DNA of 64,000 nt. It comes from Verrucomicrobiia bacterium. GTDB taxonomy: Bacteria; Verrucomicrobiota; Verrucomicrobiia; Verrucomicrobiales; Akkermansiaceae. Position 1 is the stretch's first letter. The number at the start of each line of letters is the position of its first letter. The DNA lies in the NCBI GenBank assembly GCA_030432565.1, contig JAUIGV010000018.1, forward strand, positions 1-64,000, written 5' to 3'. The translations under genes and the position numbers were made by a program. Positions 28,472-39,276 of the stretch are shown here, piece after piece. A model generated the notes under the pieces. That model was not told the origin of the DNA. It searched no databases and worked only from the letters and a program-made list of their open reading frames with translations.

Positions 28472-28957
28472 TTAAAGCGATTCAGTAAGGTTGAACTCGG
28501 GGTCATACCAATGGGCTGAATGACAGTTGGGGCAATTCGCGACGTAGCCTCCGTCCTTGCCCATGCCCGCAGTCCCTTCACCATCATCTTGGTAGGGCTT
28601 TTGGCACGAAGGGCACTTCATCGCGCGTTCGACAATTCGCTCCCAAACGAGGTGGCTTGCCGCTTGATAGACAACTCGAAACCCATCGGATTTTTCCTCG
28701 AACCAATCCGGAGCAATCAAGATATCGTCAGGATGAATTTCGATTTCCAAAAGGTATTCACCGCCGTGATAAGTCCCAATCTTCAGATCAAAGACCCGGT
28801 AGGGTGATTGGGCGGCTAGCCGTCCGGCAGCAGCGTAGGCGAAGCCAATACCCTCGCGCTTGTAGACGTTCCAGACATTAAAGTGGATCTCTTTCTTGTC
28901 CGCGTCGCTGAGCGCGAGCCACTGTTCGTAGTTCTTTGGTGATTCCGCCATCACCAT
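28472..28957 (-). CDS. Cytoplasmic zinc-ribbon protein of unknown function
   Basis: 161 residues, no signal peptide. Residues ~1-110 form an alpha/beta region (YEQWLALSDADKKEIHFNVWNVYKRE, GEYLLEIEIHPDDILIAPDW); residues ~114-148 hold CPSC and CPNC pairs 30 residues apart, a zinc ribbon, followed by HWYDPEF. It is convergent with the metallophosphoesterase and 46 bases upstream lies the end of the sulfatase gene. I do not recognise the family. ATG at 28951 is an alternative start. Confidence 0.75.
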   Translation of the reverse strand: MVMAESPKNYEQWLALSDADKKEIHFNVWNVYKREGIGFAYAAAGRLAAQSPYRVFDLKIGTYHGGEYLLEIEIHPDDILIAPDWFEEKSDGFRVVYQAASHLVWERIVERAMKCPSCQKPYQDDGEGTAGMGKDGGYVANCPNCHSAHWYDPEFNLTESL

Positions 28958-29003
28958 TGGTAATGGGTGTGGTGGCGAAATCTGTCTCTAAAATCCAGTT
29001 GGA

Positions 29004-30446
29004 TTAAGGCCTCCAGGGCTCTTCCTTCTGGCCCTTCTTCTTCTGCAGGAACTTGGCATCAGTCTCCTTATACCAGGCATGCAGCTTGGTGCGCATGACT
29101 TTGACCTGTTCTCCGTTGTCTTTGGCGAGATCATTCCTTTCTCCGATGTCGTCCCTGAGGTTGTAAAGATGGACGCGGCCGTCTTCGTAGCGTTCGACCA
29201 ATTTCCAGTCACCCATACGGATGGCGCCCGAGGGGAATCCACCCTGATTGCTGTAGTGCGGATAGTGCCAGTAGAGGGCGTCACGATCGAGATCGCCACC
29301 TTTGAGGAGAGGCATGAGGTCCGCGCCATCGACTGTTCCTTTGGGCTCGCCGCCTGCGGCTTTCACGAAGGTCGGGAAGAAGTCGGTGCTCATCACAGGA
29401 ACTGTGCTGGTCGTGCCGGGCCTGGTGACGCCGGGCCACTTGACGATGAAAGGTTCGCGGATTCCTCCTTCATAAATCCAGCCCTTGCCGCCTCTCAGGG
29501 GGAGGTTGGAAGTCGGAGATCCTTCCGAGGTGGAGAGACCGCCGTTGTCCGAGGTGAAGCAAATGACGACCTCGTTTTCGAGACCCAGTTCCTCGACTTT
29601 CTTCATAACCTTGCCAACGGCCTGGTCCATTGCTTCCACCATCGCGGCATAGACGGCGTGCTTTTGCAGGATGCGGACTTTGCGGGGTTTGTTGCCGAAG
29701 ACTTGCTCTTCATCACCGAACTCCTGTCCGTTGATTTTTTCGGCCTTCTTTTTGTATTTCGCAACGAGATCGGGTCGTCCGATCAGCGGAGTGTGAACCG
29801 AGTAGAACGAGAGCATTGCGAAGAAGGGCTTCTCCTTGTTGGCCTCCATGAATAGGCAGGTTTCGGTGGCGAGGCGGTCGGGAAGGTGCTCGCCGTCGGG
29901 GCCGTTCTCAAGCTTGGGATTGTCGTAGGGTGAGAAGTATCGTTTCCCGGTGTAGGGTCCACCGGCTTTATAGCCTGCCTTGTTGACATCATATCCGTGC
30001 TTCTCGGGCCAGAATTCTTCGGTCGGACCGAGGTGCCATTTTCCAGCAAAGAAGGTGGAGTATCCTTTCTCTTTGAGGGCCTCGGCGAGAGTTGTTTCGT
30101 CGTGATCGAGACGATCGTGGAGCGGAGCGCAGGCGAATTTGCCACCGCGTCGTCCGCTGAAGAAATTGGTGCAATCCTTGCGGGTGGGATAGCGGCCGGT
30201 TTGGATTCCGAAGCGGGTGGGGGAGCAGACCGGGTTGGCCGCGTAGCCGTCGGTGAATTTCAGACCTGATTGGGCAAGCTTGTCGACGTTCGGAGTTTCG
30301 TAAAAGGTATTGGGATTATAGGCACCAATATCCATGTAGCCGAGGTCATCGACTACGATGAGGACATAGGATTTTCCTTGCAGAAGAGCGGTTGCAGCGA
30401 GGGTAAGCAGGAGAGTGAATTTCACCTGGGAAGATACCTTTGGCAC
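29004..30446 (-). CDS. Exported sulfatase (arylsulfatase A-like)
   Basis: 480 residues with a GTG start supported by AAAGGAG six bases upstream, a rare clear Shine-Dalgarno sequence here. Signal peptide (FTLLLTLAATALLQG) then VLIVVDDLGYMDIGAYNP, the formylglycine motif CSPTRFGIQTGR, GKWHLG, CFTSDNGG and a C-terminal LYNLRDDIGERNDLA. The Cys of CSPTR must be converted to formylglycine by a maturase not present in this window. It probably desulfates polysaccharides in the periplasm. It is divergent from the PLD-family lipoprotein gene with 281 bases between. Confidence 0.95.
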   Translation of the reverse strand: MPKVSSQVKFTLLLTLAATALLQGKSYVLIVVDDLGYMDIGAYNPNTFYETPNVDKLAQSGLKFTDGYAANPVCSPTRFGIQTGRYPTRKDCTNFFSGRRGGKFACAPLHDRLDHDETTLAEALKEKGYSTFFAGKWHLGPTEEFWPEKHGYDVNKAGYKAGGPYTGKRYFSPYDNPKLENGPDGEHLPDRLATETCLFMEANKEKPFFAMLSFYSVHTPLIGRPDLVAKYKKKAEKINGQEFGDEEQVFGNKPRKVRILQKHAVYAAMVEAMDQAVGKVMKKVEELGLENEVVICFTSDNGGLSTSEGSPTSNLPLRGGKGWIYEGGIREPFIVKWPGVTRPGTTSTVPVMSTDFFPTFVKAAGGEPKGTVDGADLMPLLKGGDLDRDALYWHYPHYSNQGGFPSGAIRMGDWKLVERYEDGRVHLYNLRDDIGERNDLAKDNGEQVKVMRTKLHAWYKETDAKFLQKKKGQKEEPWRP

Positions 30447-30727
30447 GGGTAGCTCCTTTCATTTCCAGTCTGTGTCAGCCCAACTTCCAGTTGCGGAAAG
30501 CACCCGCATGGCTGGTCGGTCTTCTTTAATCATGAGCGTGTTGAGCACCTCTTTGAGATCGTGACCCGATCTGATTCCGTGGGCATGTGTTCCTGTGAGA
30601 GTCTTTGATAAAGCAGATCGGTTTTGGGGTAGTAAGGCCGAAATTCGAATCCGGGCGCAGTACGGTGATTGATGACTTTTCAATTTTCACCTTTTGATTC
30701 GTTCGATTTCCTCTAGGACCATGGGGA

Positions 30728-32137
30728 ATGCGCATGCGTCTCATGGCGGTGGTTCCGGCGTTGGCCATGGCTTCCTGTTCTCTCCCGGATACTCCTCTTT
30801 GGAATAACCGGGACTCGGGAGCGGCCACCGGGATGCCGAGCGAGTTGATCGTGAAGGCCTTGGTCCATGGTTCGATGAAATCGTTGATCAGCAACCCGGT
30901 TTCCGGAACCACGAAGGGCGCTTCCATGTGGTATGAGCGCTCACGCCTTCTTGGGGAAAATTTCAGTAATGACCGAGCCTTGTTAAATCCCGCGTTTGCC
31001 AAGGGCGCGGATATCGAAGAAGGATTGGATCTGGTGGGATTGCCAAAGCCCTATCCCGGCGAAGTCGATTTGTTGGTGGATGGGGTCGAGTTTTTTCCAG
31101 CACTCTACCGCTCGGTCAATGGTGCCAGGCAGCAAATTGACACTCAAGTCTTCATCTTTGATAACGATGACGTGGCCACTGGTTTCGCCGACCGTCTGAA
31201 GAAGCGGAGCAAGGAAGTGAAGTGCCGGGTTCTGATGGATCGACTCGGATCGATCGGTGCGTGGTGGGAGCCTCCTGCCGGGCCGCTGCCACCTGGATTT
31301 GTAGCTCCCTCGTCCATGCCCCACTACCTGAAAGAGAAGAGTCGGGTTCAAGCGAGAATGTCCCAGAACCCCTGGCTGGTGGCAGACCATTCCAAGCTGA
31401 TCATGATTGATCGGAATGAGGCCTATCTGGGTGGGATGAACATCGGGAGGGAGTATCGGTATGAGTGGCACGATCTCATGGTAAGAGTAACAGGTCCGGT
31501 CACCACCGAGCTGCAAAATCGCTTTAATCATTCGTGGAAACTTCAAGGTTTGTGGGGGGATTGGCGTGCCTTTTTGCATCGGGATCAGAAGCCTGACCTT
31601 ACCGCCGCAAAAGACTCGCATTTTCCGATTCGCATCCTGCGGACGACACCGGAAAGAGCGGAGATTGAGGAAGCGATGTTGGTCGCGATCAGGATGAGCC
31701 GCCGCCGGATTTATCTGCAGAACTCCTACGTCACCTCCGAACTGCTTCTCAGGGAACTCCTCGCGGCCCGCAGCCGGGGAGTGGAGGTGAATTTTATTTA
31801 TCCCGTGGAGAATGATTCAAAACTTCTTGATACCGCAAACCGTCGCTTCGCAGCGACCTTGTTGGACAAGGGTTGCCGGGTTTACGCCTACCCAAATTTT
31901 TCGCATGTGAAGGCCATCATGGTCGATGACTGGGTCTGCCTCGGTTCTGCCAACTTTGATGGATTGAGTATGCGCATCAATGGGGAATTGAATATCGCCT
32001 ACTCCGATCCACAGAGTGCCGAGGAGCTTCGACGCCGGGTCTTTGACAAGGATATGAGAGAATCGAAGAGGCTCGGAAAGTTGGAGTTGAAGGTGCCGCC
32101 ATACTCGCTTTCGACTCCGCTTCTCCAGCAACTTTAG
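30728..32137 (+). CDS. Phospholipase D/cardiolipin synthase-like lipoprotein
   Basis: 469 residues. The N-terminus (MRMRLMAVVPALAMASC) carries a lipobox ending in Cys, so this is a lipoprotein rather than a polytopic cardiolipin synthase. Two HKD motifs: ADHSKLIMIDRNEAYLGGMN around residue 220 and SHVKAIMVDDWVCLGSANFD around residue 395. Possible activities are cardiolipin synthesis or phosphodiester cleavage of external lipids or DNA. Being a surface or periplasmic lipoprotein favours a hydrolase. A hairpin overlaps the stop codon. Confidence 0.9.
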   Translation: MRMRLMAVVPALAMASCSLPDTPLWNNRDSGAATGMPSELIVKALVHGSMKSLISNPVSGTTKGASMWYERSRLLGENFSNDRALLNPAFAKGADIEEGLDLVGLPKPYPGEVDLLVDGVEFFPALYRSVNGARQQIDTQVFIFDNDDVATGFADRLKKRSKEVKCRVLMDRLGSIGAWWEPPAGPLPPGFVAPSSMPHYLKEKSRVQARMSQNPWLVADHSKLIMIDRNEAYLGGMNIGREYRYEWHDLMVRVTGPVTTELQNRFNHSWKLQGLWGDWRAFLHRDQKPDLTAAKDSHFPIRILRTTPERAEIEEAMLVAIRMSRRRIYLQNSYVTSELLLRELLAARSRGVEVNFIYPVENDSKLLDTANRRFAATLLDKGCRVYAYPNFSHVKAIMVDDWVCLGSANFDGLSMRINGELNIAYSDPQSAEELRRRVFDKDMRESKRLGKLELKVPPYSLSTPLLQQL

Positions 32138-32153
32138 CAGTCCGACAGACTGC
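32137..32153. terminator. Hairpin at the stop codon of the PLD gene
   Basis: GCAGTC-CGACA-GACTGC is a perfect 6-bp stem starting at the last base of TAG. A T-run lies only 16 bases later, inside the end of the convergent gene, so termination is uncertain. Confidence 0.35.
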
Positions 32154-32166
32154 CGGGAGCGGGATC

Positions 32167-33045
32167 TTATTTTTTTGCAGCTTCCAGTAGTCCCGTCTCT
32201 TTCATCCAACCAGCTGCCTGCGTGGTCCATTCCCCGACTCTTTCGGGAATTTCCTTCATTCCATATCCGTGACCGCCTTTGCCGTAGATGTGGAGTTCGC
32301 ATTGGCGCTTGGCGCGCTGCATCGCGAGGTAGTAAAGAGCAGCTCCTTCGACAAATCGGGAATCACCGTGGGCGATGACGACAAAAGATGGTGGCGTGTT
32401 TTTATCCACCGAGACTTCGGGAACCAGTTTGTTGGGATCTTTTTCGCTCTTGAGATACGCAGGGTAGATGAGGAGTCCGAAGTCGGGAATTGGGGAGTGT
32501 TTGTCGACGTCCTCCTTTGGGAAGCTCACGGAGCCATCAGAGGTGAGAACCGTTGCGGTGAGGTGTCCTCCGGCGGAGAAGCCAAGCAAGCCGATTCGGT
32601 TTGGATCGATGTTCCATTCAGCGGCTTTTGAACGAACGAGGCTGACGGCCCGTTGGGCATCTTGCATGGGAGCGTGGTGCTTTTCGAGATTGGCCCGACG
32701 GGGGACGCGGTATTTTAGCAGGATTGCAGTGACTCCGATTTCGTTAAGCCAATCGCAGACATCGGTGCCTTCGTGCTTGGAGGCGAGGATGCCGTAGCCG
32801 CCGCCAGGTGCCACGATGACGGCTGCGCCGTTTGCATTGTTTGCCGGAGCCGGATAGACCGTGATCGTGGGCTTGCTGACGTTGGAGGTGCGGGTGATTC
32901 CGTCGTTGTTTCTGTCTTCTACTTTTTCCTCGCCGACCTTCTGGTCCTTTTCGCCGGGGACCTCGCCGGTCCAGAGAGGCAGGGTGAGAGGGGCGGCGCT
33001 AGCGGCGAGACTGGAGATCACGAAGAGAAAGGAAGTCAATTTCAT
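32167..33045 (-). CDS. Exported alpha/beta hydrolase (esterase/acetyl-xylan-esterase-like)
   Basis: 292 residues, signal peptide (MKLTSFLFVISSLAASAA). VIVAPGGGYGILASKHEG supplies the oxyanion region, LLGFSAGGHL the nucleophile elbow, and a late GHGYGM the likely catalytic His. This is the BD-FAE/PldB-like esterase group often found in PVC and Bacteroidota polysaccharide loci, where members remove acetyl or feruloyl groups from glycans. Its place near sulfatases fits glycan de-esterification (inference). Confidence 0.92.
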   Translation of the reverse strand: MKLTSFLFVISSLAASAAPLTLPLWTGEVPGEKDQKVGEEKVEDRNNDGITRTSNVSKPTITVYPAPANNANGAAVIVAPGGGYGILASKHEGTDVCDWLNEIGVTAILLKYRVPRRANLEKHHAPMQDAQRAVSLVRSKAAEWNIDPNRIGLLGFSAGGHLTATVLTSDGSVSFPKEDVDKHSPIPDFGLLIYPAYLKSEKDPNKLVPEVSVDKNTPPSFVVIAHGDSRFVEGAALYYLAMQRAKRQCELHIYGKGGHGYGMKEIPERVGEWTTQAAGWMKETGLLEAAKK

Positions 33046-33447
33046 CAGGGATTGAGCTTAGCTGTTTTGAAAGGAAATGATGAAGGCAAAATTCTCAATT
33101 CAAGGGAAATACGAAGGCACGAGTCGAGGGTTCGCGAGTTGTCACGGAGGGTCCCGGCGGGGTGGTCCTGCCGGGTTTCGAGTCTGATTTCGTTTGCGGA
33201 GGCAGATCGCCAGTGGACCAGGTGTTTCCTGGCTTCAAATTGACGGAGACCTTCGGTGGCCTTGGTCGCGGATTCGACTTCCACGACGACATTAGGAGAG
33301 GTAATCATCCAATTGAGGGAATCTTTCCGGTTCGGAGGCGAGCTTGGTTTGTCGGGAGATGGTCGATTGGGAAGGGTTGGTCTTTGATCAAAAAATCAGG
33401 GCGAAAAGGCGGGCCAAAATGTTCCGTGTTGCTAGCCTTGAGGCGAT
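33046..33447. other. Intergenic region, no clear gene
   Basis: About 400 bases between the esterase and the PLA2-like gene. A minus-strand open frame at 33045-33308 encodes 87 residues beginning MITSPNVVVEVES, faintly recalling the middle of Uma2-type nucleases, but it has no upstream half and no supporting motif. It may be a relic or nothing. Confidence 0.4.
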
Positions 33448-33888
33448 ATGGAAAGACAGCGGTCCGGAATTTGTGCAGGAGCGTGGCTCCTTCTCGTGGT
33501 GTGTTTTCTGGTGGTTGGATGTCAGTCAGGCGGACCGGCCCGATTGCGGGCGTTTGAGTCGGACGGATGCAGTATGTTTCCCGATGGGACTCAAAAGGAG
33601 CCCGTGCTTTGGCGCGATGATTGCGTGAAACATGACTTTGCCTACTGGAAGGGAGGAACCTGCCGGGAGCGCCGGGAAGCGGACCAAAGACTACGGGATG
33701 GGATCCGTAGCAAGGGGAAGCCCATGGTTGCTCAAATCGTCTATCTCGGAGTGCGTGTCGGAGGTCATCCGTGGCTACCCACCCCCTGGCGCTGGGGATT
33801 TGGGTGGACCGAATTTCCCCGTGGATACCGCTCTGTGAGCGATGATGAGATACGAGTGATCGAGGCCCTTTTGGATCAGGAAAAATGA
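33448..33888 (+). CDS. Small lipoprotein with phospholipase A2-like motif
   Basis: 146 residues. A hydrophobic segment ends in the lipobox VVGC (Cys ~25). The mature part holds DGCSMFPDG, then DDCVKHDFAYWKGGT, then READQRLRDGI. The C-x-x-H-D-x-x-Y arrangement is the catalytic His/Asp pattern of the phospholipase A2 superfamily, and the following GG and D-x-x-L helix fit the short bacterial forms. Function in lipid attack or envelope maintenance is inference. The second Cys pairs are fewer than in animal PLA2. Stands alone, 74 bases ahead of the cytochrome operon. Confidence 0.75.
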   Translation: MERQRSGICAGAWLLLVVCFLVVGCQSGGPARLRAFESDGCSMFPDGTQKEPVLWRDDCVKHDFAYWKGGTCRERREADQRLRDGIRSKGKPMVAQIVYLGVRVGGHPWLPTPWRWGFGWTEFPRGYRSVSDDEIRVIEALLDQEK

Positions 33889-33962
33889 GAGCGGGCCGGT
33901 GACCTGGGTTTTGCCGCAATTCTCCGATAGAGCCGGGAGCCGGTTCCGCGTATTAAAAAACT

Positions 33963-36900
33963 GTGATTCGATGGATATTACTACCGCTTCTCACAGGCTT
34001 GGCGTGTGCTGATCCGGGTGAGCCCGAGAAGATCGAGTTTTTTGAGAAGCGGATTCGCCCGATTCTCGCGCAGGATTGTTACGAATGCCACCGCACGGGT
34101 GGGAAACAAAAGGGAGGGCTGGCGCTGGATCATCGGGCTGCCATGTTGGAGGGTGGCGAAAGCGAAGACCTCTTCGATTTCAAAAACCCGGAAGAAAGCT
34201 ATTTGATCAAAGTGCTTCGTCATGAGGAAAAAGGCATGGAGATGCCCAAGGATGGGGCGAAGTTGGACGAGCGCGTCGTCACCGACTTTATCAAATGGAT
34301 CGCGATGGGTGCGCCGGATCCTCGTGATGAGCCGCCATCGGACGAGGAAGTTGCAGAAGACAGCAGTTGGGAGCAGGTGATGGAGCGCCGAAAGCAGTGG
34401 TGGAGTTTTCAGCCCATTCGTGGTGTCGAGCCTCCGAAGGGTGAAGGGGACCCCGTTGACCGATTTTTGCAGGTCAAGATGGAAGAAGCTGGCTTAAAGA
34501 AGGCCGAGCGCGCTGACGATCGGGCCTTGGTTCGGCGTCTCAGCTTTGCGCTGCGGGGGCTGCCGCCCACTGTGGTGGAGGTGAATCGTTACCTCGCCGA
34601 TACGAGGGCAAATCGTTGGGAAATATTGGTGGATGAATTTTTAAGCTCACCACAATTCGGTGAGCGCTGGGCGCGGCATTGGATGGATTGGATTCGCTAT
34701 GCTGACTCGCACGGCAGCGAGGGGGATCCCGCTATTCGTGATTCCTGGCGATATCGTGATTACCTGATTCGCGCTCTTAATGACAACGTGCCCTACGATA
34801 CCTTGGTCACCGAACACATTGCCGGTGATCTTTTGAAGAAGCCCCGCGTTAAGAATGGCATCAATGAGTCGGCGCTGGGAGCAGCTCATCTCAGGATGGT
34901 GTTTCACGGCTTTGCTCCGACCGATGCACTCGATGAGAAAGTTCGCTTCACTGATGATCAGGTCAATGTCGTTACGAAAGCTTTTCAAGGGCTCACGGTG
35001 TCTTGTGCCCGATGTCACAATCATAAATTCGATGCCATTAGTCAGGAAGATTACTACGCAATTTTTGGGATCTTTGGATCGACCAAACCCGGGGTGGTTC
35101 GGGTTGATGCAGTGGATGAAAGAGGGATCCGCTCAAAGATGCAGGAACTCAAGTTGCAGTTGAAGCAAGCCCTTCTGAAGAAGTGGCTTATCGACCAGCC
35201 AAAGTGGAGCGAGCAATTTTTGCAATCCCAGGAGACTCTCTTCAAAGACGGCAACCAGAAGAATGAATTTCTTTTTTTGCGGACTTGGGATGACGCGCGC
35301 GGGGATATGGCGGCATACCTCGGCAGGGAGAGTAATGGCGCAGGCGTGAAAGCACGGTATCAGTGGAGCGGTCGCGACCTTGCCCGGTGGACGCGACACG
35401 GAGAGGGGACCGCCGGCGGGGTCGGGAGTGGGAGTTTCGCGATTGCGTCAGGAGGTGGGTCCTTGTTGTCGGCGATCTATCCTTCGGGAATCTTTTCAAA
35501 CGAACTCAGCGACAAGGATCGTGGTGTCGCGATCTCACCGCGCATCGAGCTTGAAGGCGACGAAGAAGTTTGGATGAGGGTCCGTGGCAGTGGAAACGCA
35601 GTGGTGCGCTACTCGGTGCAAAATTATCCCCGCAACGGCACGGTCTTTCCCTCGACGGATCTGAAGAGCGGAAAGTGGAGGTGGATCCGCCACAATCTGG
35701 ATTACTGGAAAGGCGACCGCATTCATCTCGAGCTAAGCACGGCGCGTGATCAGCCTATCCTGGCAAAGAATGATGAGCGATCGTGGTTTGGTATTTCAAG
35801 GGCAGTGGTCACCAGGAAAGGAAGTGTGAATCCTGCCGATCAGGAAGTCGCAAAGATGAAGAAGTTTCTGCGCGAAAGCCATCGTGATGGCGATACTCTC
35901 ACGGACTTCTTTAACCGGCTTGCGCTCGAGGCTTTGCAAGCGTGGAGCCGGGATGAGTTGCGCGACGAACAAGCGACGATGCTTGACGAGCTTTTGCAGT
36001 TTGGGGTTCTGCCAAACGAGGCCAAGATTGGCGGCGCCCTGCTCACGGAATTTCGCGAGCTGGAGCAATCACTTGCAGTGCCTGTGCGTGCGCCGGGGGT
36101 TTGGGAGGCGGACGCCCACGATCAGGAGTTTTATGAGCGGGGTAATCATATGAAGCCGGCTCATTTGGTGAAGAGGCGCTTTCTTGAAGTGATCGACAAG
36201 ACACCCTACCAGGAGCCAAACAGCGGGCGTCTTGAGCTCGCCCGGGATTTTTTGAGAGAAGACAATCCGTTCATCTCGCGGGTTTTTGTGAATCGTGTGT
36301 GGCATCACCTGTTCGGCTCCGGACTGGTGCGGACGACAGATAACTTTGGACGTCTTGGAGAGAAGCCCAGTCACCCGGCATTGCTCGACTATCTCGCGAG
36401 TGGATTCAGGGAAGGGGGATGGAATATAAAAATGCTCATCCGCGAACTTGTTCTGACCGAAGCTTGGCAGCGTTCCAGTACGCCAGATTCGCTGGCAAGG
36501 GAGAGGGATCCCGATAATCGACTGCTTTCTCACTTTTCCCTGCGGCGTCTTGAGGCCGAAGCCATTCGCGATGCTTTGATCACGGTGTCCGGATCGCTGG
36601 ATCAATCGATGTTCGGGGATACGGTGGACGGGAAGAGCCGACGACGCAGCGTCTATGTGCGGACCCAGCGGAACCGTCTCGATCCTTTTTTACAAACCTT
36701 CAATGCACCGGTGCCTCTCGGTGGCAAGGGGCGTCGTGACGAAACCAACGTTCCCGCGCAATCGCTGACGATGCTGAATTCCGATTGGGTGATTGGCCTC
36801 GCTGAGCAGTGGGCCGGACGACTTCAGGGAGAGACCATGGCGGAAAAGGTGACCCAGGCCTATGAACTGGCCTTTTCCCGAAAGCCGTCCCCGGACGAGA

Positions 36901-37883
36901 TGAAAGACATCAAAGCCTTCATGACGGCGATGGAAAAGAAACGTGCGGTGACGAATGAAAGTCATGGGAAGTTGGAGAAGGAGATTCAAAAAACGCAAGC
37001 GAGGATCAACGAATTGGAATCGGAGGCCCGCTCAAAGCTGAAGCCGCAAAAAGTATCCGCTCCCAAAAACGTGCCTACCCCGATGGCGCGATGGGCCTTT
37101 GAGAAGGATGCCACGGACAGCCTTGGTGGGCTTCACGGGAAGCTGCACGGCGGGGCCGAGATAAAAAATGGTGCCCTCAGAGTGGGACGGAAGCAGGGCT
37201 ACTTTGCCAGCGTGCCGCTTGATCGGGATCTGAGCGAGAAGACCCTGCAGGTCCTCGTGCAGCTCGACAATCTCCAGCAAAAGGGGGGCGGGGCGTTGGG
37301 GGTCCAGACTCTCGATGGAGTTACCTTCGACACCATCGTCTATGCCGAAACTGAATCGAGTCAATGGCTTCCTGGAAGCGAGTTTCATCGGAGAACGCAA
37401 AGCCCGGGCGGGCCGCTTGAAACCGAAGCCGACAAGCAACCGGTGTGGATCACCATCACTTATGCCGGTGATGGCACTCTTCAGGTGTATCGCAATGCGA
37501 CCTCCTACGGTCGCGCTTATCGAAAAGCTGGTTCGATGGGTTTCAAAAAAGGAGAGGCCCAGGTTCTCATCGGGAATCGGCACGGCGCCCCTTCGGGAGG
37601 AAGATTGCTTGCCGGTCAGATCTTTGAAGCCCGCCTTTATGATCGCGCTCTTTCGGCAAAGGAGGTGGGCGAAAGTCTCGGAATGGAGATGCCTCCCTCC
37701 CGCGACGAAATCCTAAAACTTCTCACTGCGAACCAGCGGGCGGAATTGAAGAAGACGGAGGAGATGATCGGAATTCTCCACAAAAGGCAGAGCGAATCGA
37801 AACGCGGCTCGCGACCTTCCACCCCGCTCGCCGATCTCACCCACGCTCTCTTTAACTCCAAGGAATTCATCTATGTTCGGTAA
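33963..37883 (+). CDS. Exported planctomycete-type cytochrome: PSCyt1-DUF1549-DUF1553 with inserted LamG-like domain
   Basis: 1306 residues with a GTG start and signal peptide ([16 protein letters not shown]). PSCyt1 with CYECH near residue 40; DUF1549 ([35 protein letters not shown]) with CARCH; a non-conserved beta-rich middle region; DUF1553 ([20 protein letters not shown], ..[14 protein letters not shown]). A coiled coil (~995-1025), a LamG/concanavalin-like domain (~1040-1260: [12 protein letters not shown].., [18 protein letters not shown]) and another helix precede the final [14 protein letters not shown], the motif that normally closes DUF1553. Overlaps the DUF1501 gene by 11 bases, showing translational coupling. 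Probably an extracellular redox or carbohydrate-active partner of DUF1501; activity unknown. Confidence 0.94.
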   Translation: MIRWILLPLLTGLACADPGEPEKIEFFEKRIRPILAQDCYECHRTGGKQKGGLALDHRAAMLEGGESEDLFDFKNPEESYLIKVLRHEEKGMEMPKDGAKLDERVVTDFIKWIAMGAPDPRDEPPSDEEVAEDSSWEQVMERRKQWWSFQPIRGVEPPKGEGDPVDRFLQVKMEEAGLKKAERADDRALVRRLSFALRGLPPTVVEVNRYLADTRANRWEILVDEFLSSPQFGERWARHWMDWIRYADSHGSEGDPAIRDSWRYRDYLIRALNDNVPYDTLVTEHIAGDLLKKPRVKNGINESALGAAHLRMVFHGFAPTDALDEKVRFTDDQVNVVTKAFQGLTVSCARCHNHKFDAISQEDYYAIFGIFGSTKPGVVRVDAVDERGIRSKMQELKLQLKQALLKKWLIDQPKWSEQFLQSQETLFKDGNQKNEFLFLRTWDDARGDMAAYLGRESNGAGVKARYQWSGRDLARWTRHGEGTAGGVGSGSFAIASGGGSLLSAIYPSGIFSNELSDKDRGVAISPRIELEGDEEVWMRVRGSGNAVVRYSVQNYPRNGTVFPSTDLKSGKWRWIRHNLDYWKGDRIHLELSTARDQPILAKNDERSWFGISRAVVTRKGSVNPADQEVAKMKKFLRESHRDGDTLTDFFNRLALEALQAWSRDELRDEQATMLDELLQFGVLPNEAKIGGALLTEFRELEQSLAVPVRAPGVWEADAHDQEFYERGNHMKPAHLVKRRFLEVIDKTPYQEPNSGRLELARDFLREDNPFISRVFVNRVWHHLFGSGLVRTTDNFGRLGEKPSHPALLDYLASGFREGGWNIKMLIRELVLTEAWQRSSTPDSLARERDPDNRLLSHFSLRRLEAEAIRDALITVSGSLDQSMFGDTVDGKSRRRSVYVRTQRNRLDPFLQTFNAPVPLGGKGRRDETNVPAQSLTMLNSDWVIGLAEQWAGRLQGETMAEKVTQAYELAFSRKPSPDEMKDIKAFMTAMEKKRAVTNESHGKLEKEIQKTQARINELESEARSKLKPQKVSAPKNVPTPMARWAFEKDATDSLGGLHGKLHGGAEIKNGALRVGRKQGYFASVPLDRDLSEKTLQVLVQLDNLQQKGGGALGVQTLDGVTFDTIVYAETESSQWLPGSEFHRRTQSPGGPLETEADKQPVWITITYAGDGTLQVYRNATSYGRAYRKAGSMGFKKGEAQVLIGNRHGAPSGGRLLAGQIFEARLYDRALSAKEVGESLGMEMPPSRDEILKLLTANQRAELKKTEEMIGILHKRQSESKRGSRPSTPLADLTHALFNSKEFIYVR

Positions 37884-39276
37884 CATGACACGACGCGACA
37901 TGCTCGCGCAGACTTCGACAGGCTTCGGGAGCATCGCGCTGGCCAGCCTTCTTGCGGAACAGGCGGGAGCCAAAATTACCGGGAAGGACGGCAAGGCGAA
38001 GAATGTCATTTTTCTCTATATGTCGGGTGGGGTCTCCCACGTCGATTCCTTCGACCCCAAACCCAAGCTTCGCGAGATGCACGGCAAGCCGATGCCGGTG
38101 AAGGTCGAGCGAACGCAGTTCAACAACAACGGGAAAATTTTTGGCAGTCCCTTCGAGTTTAAGAAGTGTGGTCAGAGCGGGCTTGAGATCAGTTCGATGT
38201 TTCCCGAGATCCAGAAGCACTGTGCCGACGATCTCGCAGTGGTTCGTTCGATGACTTCGAAAGTGAACGAACATGCGCAGGGGAATTATGCCTTCCACAC
38301 CGGATTTCCTTTCATGGGGCATCCCAGTGCCGGGGCGTGGGTGAGTTACGGCTTGGGGACCGGGAACCGGAATTTGCCGGCGTTCGTGGTTCTGCAAAGT
38401 GGCAATGCCGTTCCCCCGCACGGAGGAGTGGGCATGTATAATAATGGTTTTTTACCCGGTCATCATCAGGCTTCCATCATCAAGGCCGACGGCAGGGAGC
38501 CAGTGCCTCACGTGCTTCCGCAAGAGGATCGAATGATCCAGCGAAAGCGGCTCGACTTCATCCGATCGCTCGATGATCGTTTTGCCGATCTCACGGATCA
38601 GGACAAGAAGGTGGAAGCGGCGGTGCGGAATTACGAAACGGCTTCGCTCATGCAATCGGCCGTGCCCGAGGTCACCGACCTCGAGGGTGAGACCGAAGCG
38701 ACCAAGGAGATGTATGGACTCAATAGCACCGATGGAAATACCGCGCACTATGCCCGTCAGGCTCTCCTTGCCCGCCGACTGGTGGAGAAGGGAGTCCGGT
38801 TTGTTGAGCTGAGTTGCCTCACCGCCAACATTGGAGCGGGAGGGGCCGCCAATCCCTGGGACCAACACGGCGCGATTGAAAAAGGTCACGGCGCGATGGC
38901 CCGGCAAATCGACCAGCCCATCGCGGCGCTCCTCCGCGATCTCAAACAACGGGGCCTGCTCGATGAGACGATTGTGATTTGGGGCGGAGAATTTGGTCGA
39001 ACTCCGTTTTCCCAAGGCAGCGATGGTCGGGATCACAACCCTTATGGTTTTTCAGTTTGGCTCGCCGGAGGAGGATTCAAGGGAGGCTCGGTCTATGGCG
39101 CGACTGATGACCTCGGCTACCACGCTATTCAGGATCCCACTTCGGTTTACGACCTCTGGGCCACTGTGCTTCATCAGCTGGGACTCGATCATGAAAAACT
39201 CACTTATCTCTACGCGGGCCGGAACGTCCGTCTCACCGATGTACATGGGAACGTTTGGAAGGATCTGGTGATATGA
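37873..39276 (+). CDS. DUF1501 family protein (Tat-exported)
   Basis: 467 residues. [21 protein letters not shown] at the N-terminus is a Tat signal. DUF1501 landmarks: [80 protein letters not shown] and [17 protein letters not shown]. It starts 11 bases before the stop of the cytochrome/DUF1553 gene and its own TGA overlaps the next ATG (ATGA), so the three genes are translationally coupled. It belongs to the longer, [11 protein letters not shown]-type subgroup, unlike the DUF1501 at 3113-4582. Confidence 0.95.
   Translation: MFGNMTRRDMLAQTSTGFGSIALASLLAEQAGAKITGKDGKAKNVIFLYMSGGVSHVDSFDPKPKLREMHGKPMPVKVERTQFNNNGKIFGSPFEFKKCGQSGLEISSMFPEIQKHCADDLAVVRSMTSKVNEHAQGNYAFHTGFPFMGHPSAGAWVSYGLGTGNRNLPAFVVLQSGNAVPPHGGVGMYNNGFLPGHHQASIIKADGREPVPHVLPQEDRMIQRKRLDFIRSLDDRFADLTDQDKKVEAAVRNYETASLMQSAVPEVTDLEGETEATKEMYGLNSTDGNTAHYARQALLARRLVEKGVRFVELSCLTANIGAGGAANPWDQHGAIEKGHGAMARQIDQPIAALLRDLKQRGLLDETIVIWGGEFGRTPFSQGSDGRDHNPYGFSVWLAGGGFKGGSVYGATDDLGYHAIQDPTSVYDLWATVLHQLGLDHEKLTYLYAGRNVRLTDVHGNVWKDLVI

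Noticed and set aside
33045-33308. Minus-strand 87-codon frame with VVVEVES, recalling Uma2 nucleases
   Set aside because: No N-terminal half, no catalytic motif and no support from neighbours; similarity too weak.
33305-33919. Minus-strand 204-codon frame opposite the PLA2-like lipoprotein
   Set aside because: Arg/Pro/His-rich shadow of the plus-strand gene, which has a lipobox and a recognisable motif.
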